A stretch of 64,000 nucleotides of DNA from Isoetes taiwanensis (lineage: Eukaryota > Streptophyta > Lycopodiopsida > Isoetales > Isoetaceae). The DNA is taken from contig JAJEKV010000033.1 of NCBI GenBank assembly GCA_021234155.1, positions 10,486,163 to 10,550,162 of the forward strand. The letters run 5' to 3'. A program made the position numbers and the translations under genes. A model generated the notes under the pieces. That model was given only the letters and a program-made list of their open reading frames with translations. It searched no databases and had not been told where the DNA came from. Shown piece after piece: positions 10,519 to 22,150 of the stretch (within the stretch, counting starts at the first letter, position 1; every line of letters starts with the position of its first letter).

Positions 10519-13161
10519 GTGTATTTTTCCCAAGGAATATCCTTAGACTGCCTGACTATAGAATTAGCTATCTACTCAAAAATATATCTGCTCATCTTAT
10601 CTCCATTCTGACCAACTCAAATAAATTGGCATGCAAGGCTAAGTGTCTAGCTATCTGCTCTTGACTTGTTATCTGCTGGAAGCATATCTATGTAGTATTA
10701 CCAACTTAATTAACTTGAGATCTTGACGTCCTAAGCCATGTCTATAACTAATTGTTGGTTGTCTAATATTTCCCTATTGGCTTTGTCGAAGGGGGTGTTC
10801 ATCTACAACACAGAATTCGTCCTATGAGAATTTATCTATTATGAATGAAAGTTTTTGAGAAAAAGATTGAACATTTTAAACATATTTCCTTGTTCATTTT
10901 TCGTGTGGCAAAATTGCAAACTTGAAATTTTATTGTAGTTCAACTTTTCACTTGTTGTGTATGGAGATGTTTTAGGGTTCGTCCCCTAACCTAAATTGCT
11001 CATGACGGCGTGGAAGCCGATGTCCCCTTATCCGACCTATATATGCACCGAACTGGCAGATACACAGCTCCTCCATGGACGAACCAATGAAGATCTTGAA
11101 TTCGTCCAATGAAGATCTTGAATAAGCCGTCTTTTGTCTGCCTCTACAAAGCTTTTCGATGCAGAACAGTTTACTCACCTTCATTGGAGATTGAGTTCTT
11201 GCTGCCCTTTGTAAGCTGGTGTTTCGCTGTGTACATGCAATGCGCAATGCAATGCAGGATTGAAAATCATGTTCTTATAGCTGGCAAAAGAGTTGATGGT
11301 AGTAGCCAAATGGATGCAAAAGACCTGATCGAGCTGTGCAAACACTTGGAAACACGAATAATACTCAGGTTTTCCATATGTTTTGTTGTTCTGTTATGTA
11401 GCTTTATCCTTCTAATTTCAATCTGTGTTACAGAGGTTGCACCCATTCTTGTTCCATAAAATTTCATTTTCTAAGTAGCCTAAATGAAGGAATAAGCTGC
11501 TGGTAGTATATTATTTAATTTCTGCTTGTAAGATTTCGCATGCCTCTGGTGCATAAGTCATAGCTCCTCTTCTTTGTTGATTAAATATTATGGCAACTCT
11601 ATTATGTAATTTCTAGTATGAGCAGATATCTTGTGTAGATGCTCTCTTTAGCTGATGTTATTTGATAAACCCCTTGTGTTCTAATGGCCAGATCTGTGGT
11701 GCTTTTCAATACAAGTTCGTCGGAGACAGTTTGCCCCTTGTCATTGGCTGTGCTTTTTGGAATATGAGGGCATAAGAGTGCTGATCTTCTTTCTGACTTC
11801 TTTCTTGATGGATCTAGCCATAATATCTTCTATACCATACAGCCAGTATTGATAATCTGCTCTCATTCTGCGAGAAGACATCTTTATAATTTTAACCATT
11901 TTAGTTTTTTTCTCTTGCCTGACACATCCTCATTTGGCTGTATGCCAGGTTTGGCTAAATCTTACTTTGTTCTTTCTTGATCCTATGGCTTTTATAGAAA
12001 TTGTTTGCAGACTTTATTACACTCTTAGTTTTGTGCCCCTTTGTGTTGTTGTGGATGTGTTGCAGATTTGGATAGTGTAGACTGACATGTTCTATGAGCT
12101 CTGTACTCGCTTATGATGGGCTTCTTATTGAAATATATCTGTTAGACAGCAGTTGCAAGGCAGACTTTAACCATTTATCATGTATATTTTAATGTCATCC
12201 TTTATTGGGTTGCTGGGTCGTTATCTTTGCAAGGCAGACTTTAACCATTTATCATTTATATTTTAATGTCATCCTTTATTGAGTTGTTGGGGTCGTTATC
12301 TATCTCCCTTTTGTTAACTGGTTGCTTTCTATCTTATAGATCATGCTGCTGCTCATGGACAGAAGTAGTTGAACTTCTGGGTTTAAATAGTGACTGTAAG
12401 ATAACCTGAAGCAGTGTGGTATGCTTAACTTGATATATGCCCTCGCATTATTCGTTGCCCCGTAATGGGATAGATCCAATTGCCTATGTTTATTAACGTA
12501 ATTTCAGTTTTTGCATTGCTTAAATATGTTGAAGGGCGTTAAGCCGGATGGGTTCTTTGCTTACCTATTTGTCCTTTTGAGATTACCCTTCTTAGGCTAA
12601 TTCTTGAATGGTTGACATGCAGGTAACCGAACTTATCCCTGCATATGGTGATGTTATGGTTGAAACCGAGCAAAGTTATTGCTCAAGCTGCGAGAGTATA
12701 TTTGGTGAAATCTAAAACTCTATTTCTATGTTGGTCTGGTTATATGGCCAGAATGTCTATTTGGGATATCTGAAAACTTTATAGCTATGATTGAGCAAGT
12801 TTACTACTTTTTCTACTTCTAGTTGACTATATAAAATGATAAAATGCCTTTTATTATGTTCTACTTGGAAACAATGATTTAAATTTGTTCACACAATAGC
12901 TTTTGCTTCTAGTTTCAATATATCTAAAAACCTTGATCGTTTATGCTGAAATAATTGTTATAATTTTTGCTTTGTATTAAATCATGTTTCATTTGTTGTT
13001 TGTCTTGAAATCTGAAATGTTCTTTATCTTGAAATCTGGAGTAAATTTATGGCTCTATTCAAGGCCTATGGTATGATTAACACCTAGTCATATCTAGGAC
13101 TGCAATTTAAAGGCTATTAGATCCATACGGGCTAATAGGCTTAAGACTGGTTGTCTTTAGG
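10331..13161. other. AT-rich stretch, T-run, tandem duplication
   Basis: No gene is clearly supported. It contains a T34-type homopolymer at about 10481-10514, a ~75-bp tandem duplication at about 12156-12303 (the unit starts GCAAGGCAGACTTTAACCAT), and one exon-like open segment at about 11256-11368. That segment encodes IENHVLIAGKRVDGSSQMDA and what follows, and ends at a CAG|GTTTTCC donor. The segment is not recognised and may be a lone host exon. Confidence 0.4.
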
Positions 13162-13174
13162 CAAACAGACCAAA

Positions 13175-13208
<34 letters not shown>

Positions 13209-13511
13209 AGACGAAAATATTGGCCTCAAACAAAAATGAGACTGCTTTATATATGTAGTGATAGATAGAAGTACAAGAATCTCACTTATACTTACAATAC
13301 TAAAAATTAAACAAAACCTCATACAACAAAGATAAAGGTCCCTTCAGCTTTGTTGCATTTTCCTTATTTTTCTTTCCTTATTGGGTTTTTCTGCATCTTT
13401 GATTTCTGACCATTGATCTCTGGAATATTCCCTGTTTTATGCCAGATCAAAGGCCTTGCGTCAACAATGCGCCTGCCACATCCAATGGTCCAAACGGGAC
13501 ATATGGTTGGA

Positions 13512-13542
<31 letters not shown>

Positions 13543-13568
13543 CACCTTTAGATTTGTACAAACAGACC
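13162..13568. repeat. Poly(T)...poly(A) block between CAAACAGACC repeats
   Basis: A run of about 31 T (13177-13207) and a run of about 27 A (13516-13542) face each other across ~310 bp. The 10-mer CAAACAGACC occurs just outside the T-run (13162-13171) and again after the A-run (13559-13568). This could be an insertion with a target-site duplication and two opposed poly(A) tails, such as a twin-primed retroposition, or it could be coincidence. Confidence 0.45.
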
Positions 13569-13841
13569 TTCTACCTTTTCAAGACCTTTTGCAAAGACCT
13601 TGTCAAGGTACAATTTGCAGCCCTAAGTTGAAAACCAGGTGTATTTCAACTTAGGCCATAACATGGTTACATTTCTTAATAAAGTAAGACAATAAGTGGA
13701 AAGAATACCATAAAAACTTTTTTCCAAAAAGGACATAGATACAAGATAAGATAACTGATCTACATAATTAGAGTAATAATATTAAATATCATTTCTGCCA
13801 AAGTCAGCAATACAATGATCTTTATCAAATATTAAAAACAA

Positions 13842-15646
13842 CTAGACCACAAGCAAAATTCCAAATGAAATGGTCCAGAGATACTTCAGCATTGTTCTTC
13901 CATTTCCAAGTCTTGTAAGCTTATCCAAACTTGAACGATTTTGAAAAACATAAACAGGAGCAAGAAATCTCGTTACCTGCAGTGAAACCAGAGGACAGTT
14001 AGCCTAAGAAGGGTAAAAGCCTAAGTCACTAGCAGGTAAGCTACGGATTTCTTGGGGTTATCACCCTTCACCTAGAATGTTTATCATTAACCAAAGTAGC
14101 AAAAATGAGTTTTATTCCCTATGGTCACTGCACTACTTAAGAGCCTGCAGGAATTTAACTTTAAGCATTCATGATACACATAGTTCCCAAATAATCTTAA
14201 TGTAAGGCCCCTTGTAGCCATAAGATAACTGCTAGAGATACAGGTTCTTTTCTACTTTATAAACAAAGAGAGAAAAATTATTTGAACCATGACTCATCAT
14301 ATACACAACATAAATCTGTAAGTGTATCCAATCCAATAACAATCAAAACCTTGTTTACTTCATAGCCGATTAGATAGTTTCCAGGAACAATGCCAGCAAA
14401 CAAATTATGCATATTAATATAGCCATGCAGTATGCCAACAGGACTCCATATGGCATGCTTTTAGAAGCTAATATATAGAGATCAGGAACCCAAAACTGGC
14501 TGTAAAGACTTACAAGCACCAAGTACAACATACCAAGGCTATACAACTTTTTATCTAAGCAGCAGGATGCAATAACAATGCTTCAAGTAATCTAAACAAT
14601 ATGCAAACTAAACCTCCACAAGGTGAAGGTCAATATAATTTAAATACATTCCATGGCCCTCAAATCGCCATAAATCTGCTGAAAGGAAGCTGGAAACAGG
14701 ATCAACACAAAAGAACCATCCCTCTCCATATCTAACCATAAATGCAGTGATCAGCATAAGTAAATAAAGTACTAGATCTGGTTACTGTAGTTCAGTGCCG
14801 TGCATGATAATAAATCTAATTTTAGGCCAACAAATTAAGGACGATCCATGACCAACTTAAAGCACAAGCTGGAATATCAGAAATGACAAAGGCATGGATA
14901 AATACAGCAGACAGATCATAATATAAGTCTTACTGGTTAAGATATTAATCATCTTGGTATCAATATGTTGTATAACTCATATCTGAGAACTTTAAGCACA
15001 AGTTTAATCAACAAGATGACAAATAAAGCAAATAAGAGTGTAGAGCTACCAGATCTACATAAATCAAACCTGAGTAGCTTGAAGCCGATTGTTATTTTCT
15101 TGTGCATCCTCATGGATTAAACTTGATATTTCTCCATCATTGGGCTCGTTCATGGATCTAGAATTTTCAGCAACAGCTTTAGCACCCCTTTGCATTATCT
15201 GTACATTCTACATCTTCCTCCACCGATTTGACCACTGGGCCCAGAACATCTCAGTATCAGCTTTTTGTTGCCACAACTTTTTTGTGGGAGAAAAATGGCT
15301 ACATCTTCTTAGCAGACTTGGCCTCCTTGGCGTTTTCCTCTACAATTCTTCTACTGGTGGCCATGTTACGGGCCATGCCCAGTATTAGCATAAATCGGAT
15401 ATACCTAATTTTGAACATATCAAAAATGGCAGCGAAATCTTCTACCATTCTGCTATAAAAGGAAATGCTACAGGCTATTTTACAATAGACCTTGATACCG
15501 TCTGTTCTACACTCCTCAGGCACGATCGCATACCTGGAAGCCAGCTATAATCCAAGAAAGTACTTCTCCAACTGTTTTTTGTAGCTTTACGATTTTTTCC
15601 GGCCGCAAATCCGCAGCCCTAATTCTCAGGGTTCTCAATGCACGAC
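13842..15646 (-). CDS. Exons of unidentified gene, hydrophobic C-terminus
   Basis: Three minus-strand exons are supported by open frame plus splice signals. 15646-15534 encodes RALRTLRIRAADLRPEKIVK onward to IAGFQ, with donor CAG|GTATGC. 15198-15070 encodes IMQRGAKAVAENSRSMNEPN onward to RLQATQ, in phase 0 at both ends. 13976-13842 encodes VTRFLAPVYVFQNRSSLDKL onward and ends LKYLWTISFGILLVV-stop. The last two join in frame. The terminal hydrophobic stretch right before the stop resembles a tail anchor. Further coding lies at about 15299-15480 (EENAKEAKSAKKM), but I could not fix its exon edges. The RGG-rich frame at 17393-17702 might be an upstream exon. Function unknown; an uncharacterised membrane-anchored protein is possible. 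Confidence 0.5.
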
Positions 15647-16387
15647 CTGTAACATGATATTTTTTAACATTTTTTAACCTTATAGAATACACACCTTTGA
15701 TATGGTATCCTTAGTCTAGGAGTTTCTAGGGTCCATATAATTCATGTCCTTATTCTTCACATGAAGAGATGGCAATAATATAAGTCCAGAACACATGGAA
15801 CTCTTTAAGACTCCAAGTCAGCCTTTGCAAGTTACTCAGCTTTCTGCATTTGTACACAAGATTTAATCTCTTCTCCACAGCCCATATAGTTAACTATCCC
15901 ACATAATGTATAAAGAGCCTGGCAATCACAAGTCCACATAATTAGATCCACAACTTACAGATACCATACCTTTGTTTTTAGGGCCAATCCCTCATGTGTA
16001 AGGTTATATAGTATTTTTATCATAGCAACCTGCATTGAATCTCCATCATTACTTATAATAAAAAAAGCCTGCCTCCTACCGTAGGTCAGGGTGGGCCAAA
16101 ATTCATACATAGAGTTAGCAACAAGGAGAGTAGGACCTTGTTGCCAAAGCCCTACCCTACCTATATTGCCTAACTGTACCAGTTAAAGAGCCAAGTGGCA
16201 AGAAAGTTGACCAATAAAGTGAGCAAGAAATACCGCTTGATAAGAGTACTAGTCTGTGCCAATTCCTGTCTATCCCATATATGTTCCAGAAATATAATCT
16301 TCAAAGCTCGCTGATATGGTCTGCAATAGCCCAATGGCAATTTATGGATTTCATAAGCCCAATGGCAGTTTATTTCATATGACATTC
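15647..16387. other. Intron or intergenic DNA
   Basis: No coding signal is recognised. At about 16062-16100 a short motif (GCCTGCCTCCTACCGTAGG) loosely matches the junction sequence at about 18092-18115 next to the reverse transcriptase block. This may mark a decayed relative of that element. Confidence 0.35.
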
Positions 16388-17156
16388 TTCAAAATATACT
16401 ATTGTCTGAGTCATACAATGACTCAAGTCATTATACAAAATGTCATCAAAGAGTAACAAAATTGTACAAGGAAAAAGTTATTGTAATTGACAGTACCAAT
16501 ACCTATTTGTCATATTTAAGCTGTTGGATGACACCATCCCCATCTCTGACATTTGACTCTTGTCTTTGCTTTGAGACTGAGCCACCCGAGTCTGGTACAC
16601 CAATCTATGGATAACAGATTTAGAAACTATTGATACCCTTCTTTTTTAAAAAAAACTACCGATTCAGTCATCATTTTTTTGGAAACAAAACTCTTTCCAC
16701 TCTATGGGATGCTCAAATCATTAGAACACTCATTCCATAGTGCACATTATCCTTATAGAATAAGGTTTAACGTATTTGCCATTAAAATATCCTAAAATGT
16801 ACTGCAAAACTGGAGGTAAACATACCTGTATTATGTGTGAGCTTTACTTATAAAAAATGCTCCACATTTGACTGTTATTTCAACAAGTTCAATGTTTAAC
16901 AAAGAGTAAAATTAGTCTTACCCGTCAACCTAATACTTTTGTCATGGGGCTGTTCACAACTTTGCCCAAACTATGAATTTTCAGTTACTGCTAAATCCGC
17001 AACTACACAATGTAGTATATATAGACCAGTACATCCGTTTCGACCAGTAAAACACCATAACAGCAAAGATGATACATTAAGAGAAGAATCACCACGTACC
17101 TGCAGCCAATCATGAGAACGTTAGCGATAGACTCGGTAACGACCCAAGGGCCAAAA

Positions 17157-17202
17157 GGTACATTAGGTGATTCTTGGCTCTTCGCCTTTCACCTAATGTA
17201 CC
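17157..17202. repeat. Hairpin with 14-bp perfect stem (proximal)
   Basis: GGTACATTAGGTGA at 17157-17170 is followed by its exact reverse complement TCACCTAATGTACC at 17189-17202, with an 18-nt loop. The hairpin is conserved in the distal repeat copy at 21197-21242. Its role is unknown; it could be a structured RNA element or a small inverted insertion. Confidence 0.75.
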
Positions 17203-17392
17203 CTTTGCTCTTGATATTAAACTATCTACTAAAAATGTACAGTCAAAATTTTTCAGATGTATGATAGTAACATAATCAACGGATTAATACAAATATATGA
17301 TAGCAAATCCGTCCAGCTTGCAGACTGCTCCTTTATGCATTTTCTTGGTAATTCATTTTACCAGTAGATCTTCGTTTTTACCTGTAGATCTT

Positions 17393-17702
17393 CGTTTTCC
17401 GAATCAATATCATCCTCATTTTGTTGTGTCTCGGGAACATATTGCTCATTATTGTTGTTCCTGAAGTAACCACCTGGGTTTCGGTTAAAACCTCCGCCTC
17501 TTTTAGCATTGTATCCACCTCTGCTATCATCGAAACTTCTTTTGGAGTCAAAGCTCCGACCACCTCCTCTCCTATTCATACTTAGTTGCTCAAGTTTTTC
17601 AGAATTTTTGCACCAAAGAAGCTCCCTCTCCGTCTCTACGTCTGGTGTAAACTCATCATCAGAGCTATGGCTATCAGACCAGCCGTCTGAATTAAAACCC
17701 AT
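17393..17702 (-). CDS. RGG-rich N-terminal exon/ORF, intact copy
   Basis: A minus-strand frame starts MGFNSDGWSDSHSSDDEFTP, then an acidic segment, then an RGG/Gly-Arg-Asn-rich segment at about residues 44-85 (NRRGGGRSFDS, KRGGGFNRNPGGY), then an acidic end. It runs into a donor (CTACAG|GTAAAA) after DSENEDLQ. RGG tracts usually bind RNA. Two readings are open: the 5' exon of the host gene whose later exons lie at 13.8-15.65 kb, or the first exon of the reverse transcriptase element. In the distal repeat the same frame has lost one base and is broken, so only this copy is intact. Confidence 0.5.
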
Positions 17703-18299
17703 GATTCAGTTACTCGCCACAATCTTAGAAGATATTTTTTGTCATATGTAACCTGCCAAGTCCTTTATCAACTCGAGGAGCTGCCATACTGTTTAGGTCA
17801 TAACCATAAACTTCGTCATAAATTTCATCGGCAGTCTAATCCAGTCCTAGTAAATTCATTTCTCGTCATTTAGGGGTGCTCTTTCACCTCTAATCACCAT
17901 TAAAGCCTAGAGATAAGACATAATTAAGCTTGTGCCTATTATTTTTTTGCATGGTGTAGACTGGACCATATTTTTAGATGTATTACCAGTCACCCCGGTA
18001 CGCATATTTAGAATCATCTACGGGTGGTTCTTTTACCATTTATTTGCCACATCTAGTTTAAAGAAAATGTCTATTCAGATCACAAAAAAAACCCTACCTC
18101 CTGTCGTAAGGTTATAAAGGACCCCTGTTTTTACTCAAATAGAATGAGATCATTTTATACCGTAACTAATAGGGTGAGCAGACCCCTACTTGTTACAGTA
18201 GGGATCTTTTACAACCCTATAGTTTGCTCCATACTGCTTCATGTATTATTATAACACGAAATCCTTTTCAAATATTAAATAACATTTTAGGCGTACCTT

Positions 18300-20353
18300 T
18301 TAGTATTCCTTGATCATTCGCATTAAGGCATTGACGTCAAATTTAACCCCAGGGAAATCACTGGCTTTGATATATTTGATAATTCTTCTCTTCATCCCTC
18401 CTTCATCAAATCCATTGGACACAAACTGTTGAATTAAGTCCATAATATCCTTTGCAGCTTTACTTGGGTTAGTGTTTACATATAGACATGGCATAATCTG
18501 TGATATGACCACATTCCTAGCCTGGAAGTATGGTATGCAGCTGTGTGCATGTACAAATCTAATAGAGTCAAAAGGTAGTGCCATCCTTTTATCATATTTT
18601 ACTGTTTGAAATAAGCCTAATGCTCTGTCATAAACCTGTATTGTCATATTGAGGAAGTTTGCATGGTTACCAAATTGTATTCCCGGAGCAAATTCCGTGT
18701 ATCCTATTTCTTCCTTAATGTCCAATATGTTGTCATATATTTGTACTTGTTGCCCGTTCTCCAGTCCATCCTTACTAAGGAATCTCTTAATGTTAGGACA
18801 ATTGACGGCAAGGAGATCGTCCATATAACGGAACACATGTTTAAATTTCTTAATCTCATCAAATCTTCCTTGCCTTGCTAAGTTTCTGATGAATTCCAAT
18901 TCAAACCATGCAAGGTATATATTGCACCAATTAGGACTGCATGCAAATCCCATTGGTATACCCCTGATTTGCTGCCAGATCCTTTTCCCCATTTGGACAT
19001 AGCAATTTGCTAGCAGCCAGTTATTTATCATAATAAACCTTTTCCTGCTCATCATGGACCAGCACTTTCCCTTTGGGGCCGTTTTAAACCATTTAGTTGT
19101 CACCTTGCCCCCGCTGGAATGTTTTACCCATAGCTCATAATTCTTATTTTTGTACTTCATATAGTTCCAGGCAGCATTGATTACCTGCAAATACCATGGT
19201 CCCCAAGCAAGGGTATGCTCTCATAACATTTGGTGATGTCTGCTACAAACACCTCCTCAACCTTCGTGGGTAAATTGATTGTCACATCATATATTGAATT
19301 AACAATCCAGTTGACATTTAATTTACTACCCACAAAAGTGCTGATATTAGCACATATATCTTTTGATATTTCAGGCCATAAGTTCAGTATTTCATTAAGT
19401 ACTACTGTGATGATCTCTGCCAATTCTGTATACACAGTGCCATGGGCGTTAGTTATCCATCTATACTCAGATTTGTGAGCTTTAAATAAGCCTAAAAGAT
19501 ATGGTAATTTACCGGGCTCTTCCGGAATGCCTTTGATATACTCTTCTATTACCTTATTGAGGTCCTTCAATAGGTTCTCCTTTTCACTACCCAAGGGCAT
19601 AAAATCCCCACTGCCAAGCCTTTTAAAGGCCATGTCTTTTATGTGACATGGGCATATAAAGGATGGGTTATTGGATGCCTTATCAACCCCGGATATGTAG
19701 AGGTTCTTCGTCAGCCATTCGATATTCTTTATGACAACGGGGTCATTTAATGGAAATCTTATAGCCATACTTGTATCACATGCATCTTTTATTTCAGAGC
19801 CAGCTTGCTCAAGTATTCCATTAATCACTTCAATCTTGTCACTTTCACTTATATCAGAGAACTGGTATTTGTGCCACTCAAAGATAGAATCGCATACCTT
19901 TCTCAGTTCTGCTTTTAGGTCTCTCCATATTAATGGTTTGTCTGGTATATGCCCAAGTCCTTTACTAAAAAGGTTTCTAAGACTTTTGCATTTAACAATT
20001 TTGAGATCCGTAGTTCTGATGTGCCCAATCTTGGGATCTATAAACTCTTTTAGACTTGGGTTATTGCATGGGCATATTGCCTCCGAATCTTGTGCAAAAA
20101 TATAATATGGTTTGTAGCATATTTCTTTCAAGCTTTCAGTGTATCTCCATGAGAACATGGTCAGATTCATAATCTGCTCACCTATTTCCCCCAGGCATTT
20201 AGTCATATGTCTGTGTATTATTTTTGGAATGCATATTTTGTCCATTACTTTGGACAGAAAGAAACAATGTACTACTTTTCGTTTGCTTTTTTCTTTATTC
20301 TCCAGCAAATGAAATCTGCCTTGGCAATCCTTGGTAATTACCCTAGCGATCTG
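18300..20353 (-). pseudogene. Penelope-like reverse transcriptase, one frameshift
   Basis: Two overlapping minus-strand frames make one RT. The first opens after a CAG acceptor near 20353 and holds VDKASNNPSFICPC, then LGLFKAHKSEYRWITNAHGT, then ADITKCYESIPL (motif A, Asp near residue 387 of the longer frame). The second, 19190-18300, holds QQIRGIPMGFACSPNWCNIY at residues 74-93 (motif B) and FRYMDDLLAV with YMDD at 122-125 (motif C). A one-base frame change lies around 19195-19205. The motif spacing and the GIPMG...E and RYMDD forms resemble Penelope-like elements and their unclassified relatives, not LINE or LTR enzymes. No GIY-YIG endonuclease is visible at either end, so it could be an endonuclease-lacking type. 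It is not LTR, LINE or group II. Family placement is moderate. Confidence 0.7.
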
Positions 20354-20541
20354 TATATAAACAAACATTACATTATTTAGATATAAATATCGTAACATCG
20401 ATTGGTGTCATGGTCAACTTGTATAGGTCTATACTCCTTTTTTGATTTCAAAACTGGAGTAGCAGTATGTAATAGCATGACATGGACACTGGCATGTCAG
20501 CTTCATTTGTCAATAGGTACTTTCATAACTTAGAAAGACCA

Positions 20542-22150
20542 TTCAAAATATACTATTGTCTGAGTCATACAACGACTCAAGTCATTATACAAAATGTCAT
20601 CAAAGAGTAACAAAATTGTACAAGGAAAAAGTTATTGTAATTGATAGTACCAATACCTATTTGTCATATTTAAGCTGTTGGATGACACCATCCCCATCTC
20701 TGACATTTGACTCTTGTCTTTGCTTTGAGACTGAGCCACCCGAGTCTGGTACACCAATCTATGGATAACAGATTTAGAAACTATTGATACCCTTCTTTTT
20801 TTTAAAAAACTACCGATTCAGTCATCATTTTTTTTAAATGTACTGCAAAACTGGAGGTAAACGTACCTGTATTATGTGTGAGTTTACTTATAAAAAATGC
20901 TCCACATTTGACTGTTATTTCAACAAGTTCAATGTTTAACAAAGAGTAAAATTAGTCTTACCCGTCAACCTAATACTTTTGTCATGGGGCTGTTCACAAC
21001 TTTGCCCAAACTATGAATTTTCAGTTACTGCTAAATCCGCAACTACACAATGTAGTATATATAGACCAGTACATCCGTTTCGACCAGTAAAACACCATAA
21101 CAGCAAAGATGATACATTAAGAGAAGAATCACCACGTACCTGCAGCCAATCATGAGAACGTTAGCGATAGACTCGGTAACGACCCAAGGGCCAAAAGGTA
21201 CATTAGGTGATTCTTGGCTCTTCGCCTTTCACCTAATGTACCCTTTGCTCTTGATATTAAACTATCTACTAAAAATGTACAGTCAAAATTTTTCAGATGT
21301 ATGATAGTAACATAATCAACGTATAGATTAATACAAATATATGATAGCAAATCCGTCCAGCTTGCAGACTGCTCCTTTATGCATTTTCTTGGTAATTCAT
21401 TTTACCAGTAGATCTTCGTTTTTACCTGTAGATCTTCGTTTTCCGAATCAATATCATCCTCATTTTGTTGTGTCTCGGGAACATATTGCTCATTATTGTT
21501 GTTCCTGAAGTAACCACCTGGGTTTCGGTTAAAACCTCCGCCTCTTTTAGCATTGTATCCACCTCTGCTATCATCGAAACTTCTTTGGAGTCAAAGCTCC
21601 GACCGCCTCCTCTCCTATTCATACTTAGTTGCTCAAGTTTTTCAGAATTTTTGCACCAAAGAAGCTCCCTCTCCGTCTCTACGTCTGGTGTAAACTCATC
21701 ATCAGAGCTATGGCTATCAGACCGGCCGTCTGAATTAAAACCCATGATTCAGTTACCCGCCACAATCTTACAAGATATTTTTGGTCATATGTAACCTGCC
21801 AAGTCCTTTATCAACTCGAGGAGCTGCCATACTGTTTAGGTCAGAACCATAAACTTCGTCATAAATTTCATCGGCAGTCTAATCCAGTCCTAGTAAATTC
21901 ATTTCTCGTCATTTAGGGGTGCTCTTTCACCTCTAATCATCATTAAAGCCTAGAGATAAGACATAATTAAGCTTGTGCCTATTATTTTTTTGCATGGTGT
22001 AGACTGGACCATATTTTTAGATGTATTACCAGTCACTCCTGGTACGCATATTTAGAATCATCTACGGGTGGTTCTTTTACCATTTATTTGCCACATCTAG
22101 TTTAAAGAAAATGTCTATTCAGATCACAAAAAAAAAAAAAAAAAAAAAAC
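20542..22150. repeat. Long direct repeat, distal copy with A-tail
   Basis: Copy of 16388-18091, lacking the ~120-bp internal segment. Its right end merges into an A-run of more than 20 (from about 22128). Its RGG frame (minus, near 21428-21745) has a one-base deletion that breaks it. The hairpin at 21197-21242 is preserved. On the plus strand the copy ends in poly(A), which could reflect retroposition of a plus-strand transcript or simple slippage at an existing A-run. Confidence 0.85.

Larger units (their letters stand above)
16388..18091. repeat. Long direct repeat, proximal copy
   Basis: Nearly all of this block recurs at 20542-22137 in the same orientation with few substitutions. The proximal copy carries a ~120-bp segment (about 16676-16797) that is absent from the other. 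Shared sequence starts at TTCAAAATATAC and ends at CAGATCAC followed by an A-run (8 A here, over 20 in the other copy). It contains an RGG-rich open frame and a 14-bp-stem hairpin. The repeats bracket the reverse transcriptase block. Penelope-like elements often sit between such pseudo-LTRs; a partial host-gene duplication is the alternative. Confidence 0.85.

Noticed and set aside
10417-10664. Phe-rich proteins at the T-run
   Set aside because: Products of translating a homopolymer; same for similar frames at 13.1-13.6, 22.1, 46.86 and 63.5 kb.
16402-16614. 70-residue plus-strand frame duplicated at 20556-20768
   Set aside because: It is conserved between copies only because the whole DNA repeat is duplicated; synonymous bias is not visible and no domain is recognised.
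17030-17060. Possible hammerhead ribozyme core in the RT-flanking repeat
   Set aside because: CGAAAC is present on the minus strand, but no CUGAUGA core lies at the needed distance; the duplicated GACCAGTA there is just a short direct repeat.
17098-17200. Minus-strand exon candidate (NVPFGPWVVTESIANVLMIG)
   Set aside because: Its 5' half is one arm of a perfect hairpin and no pyrimidine-rich acceptor is present, so it is probably fortuitous.
18087-18115. Plant telomere-like CCCTA next to the RT block
   Set aside because: Only a single CCCTAC unit is present; no tandem (CCCTAAA)n, so telomeric attachment of the RT element cannot be claimed.
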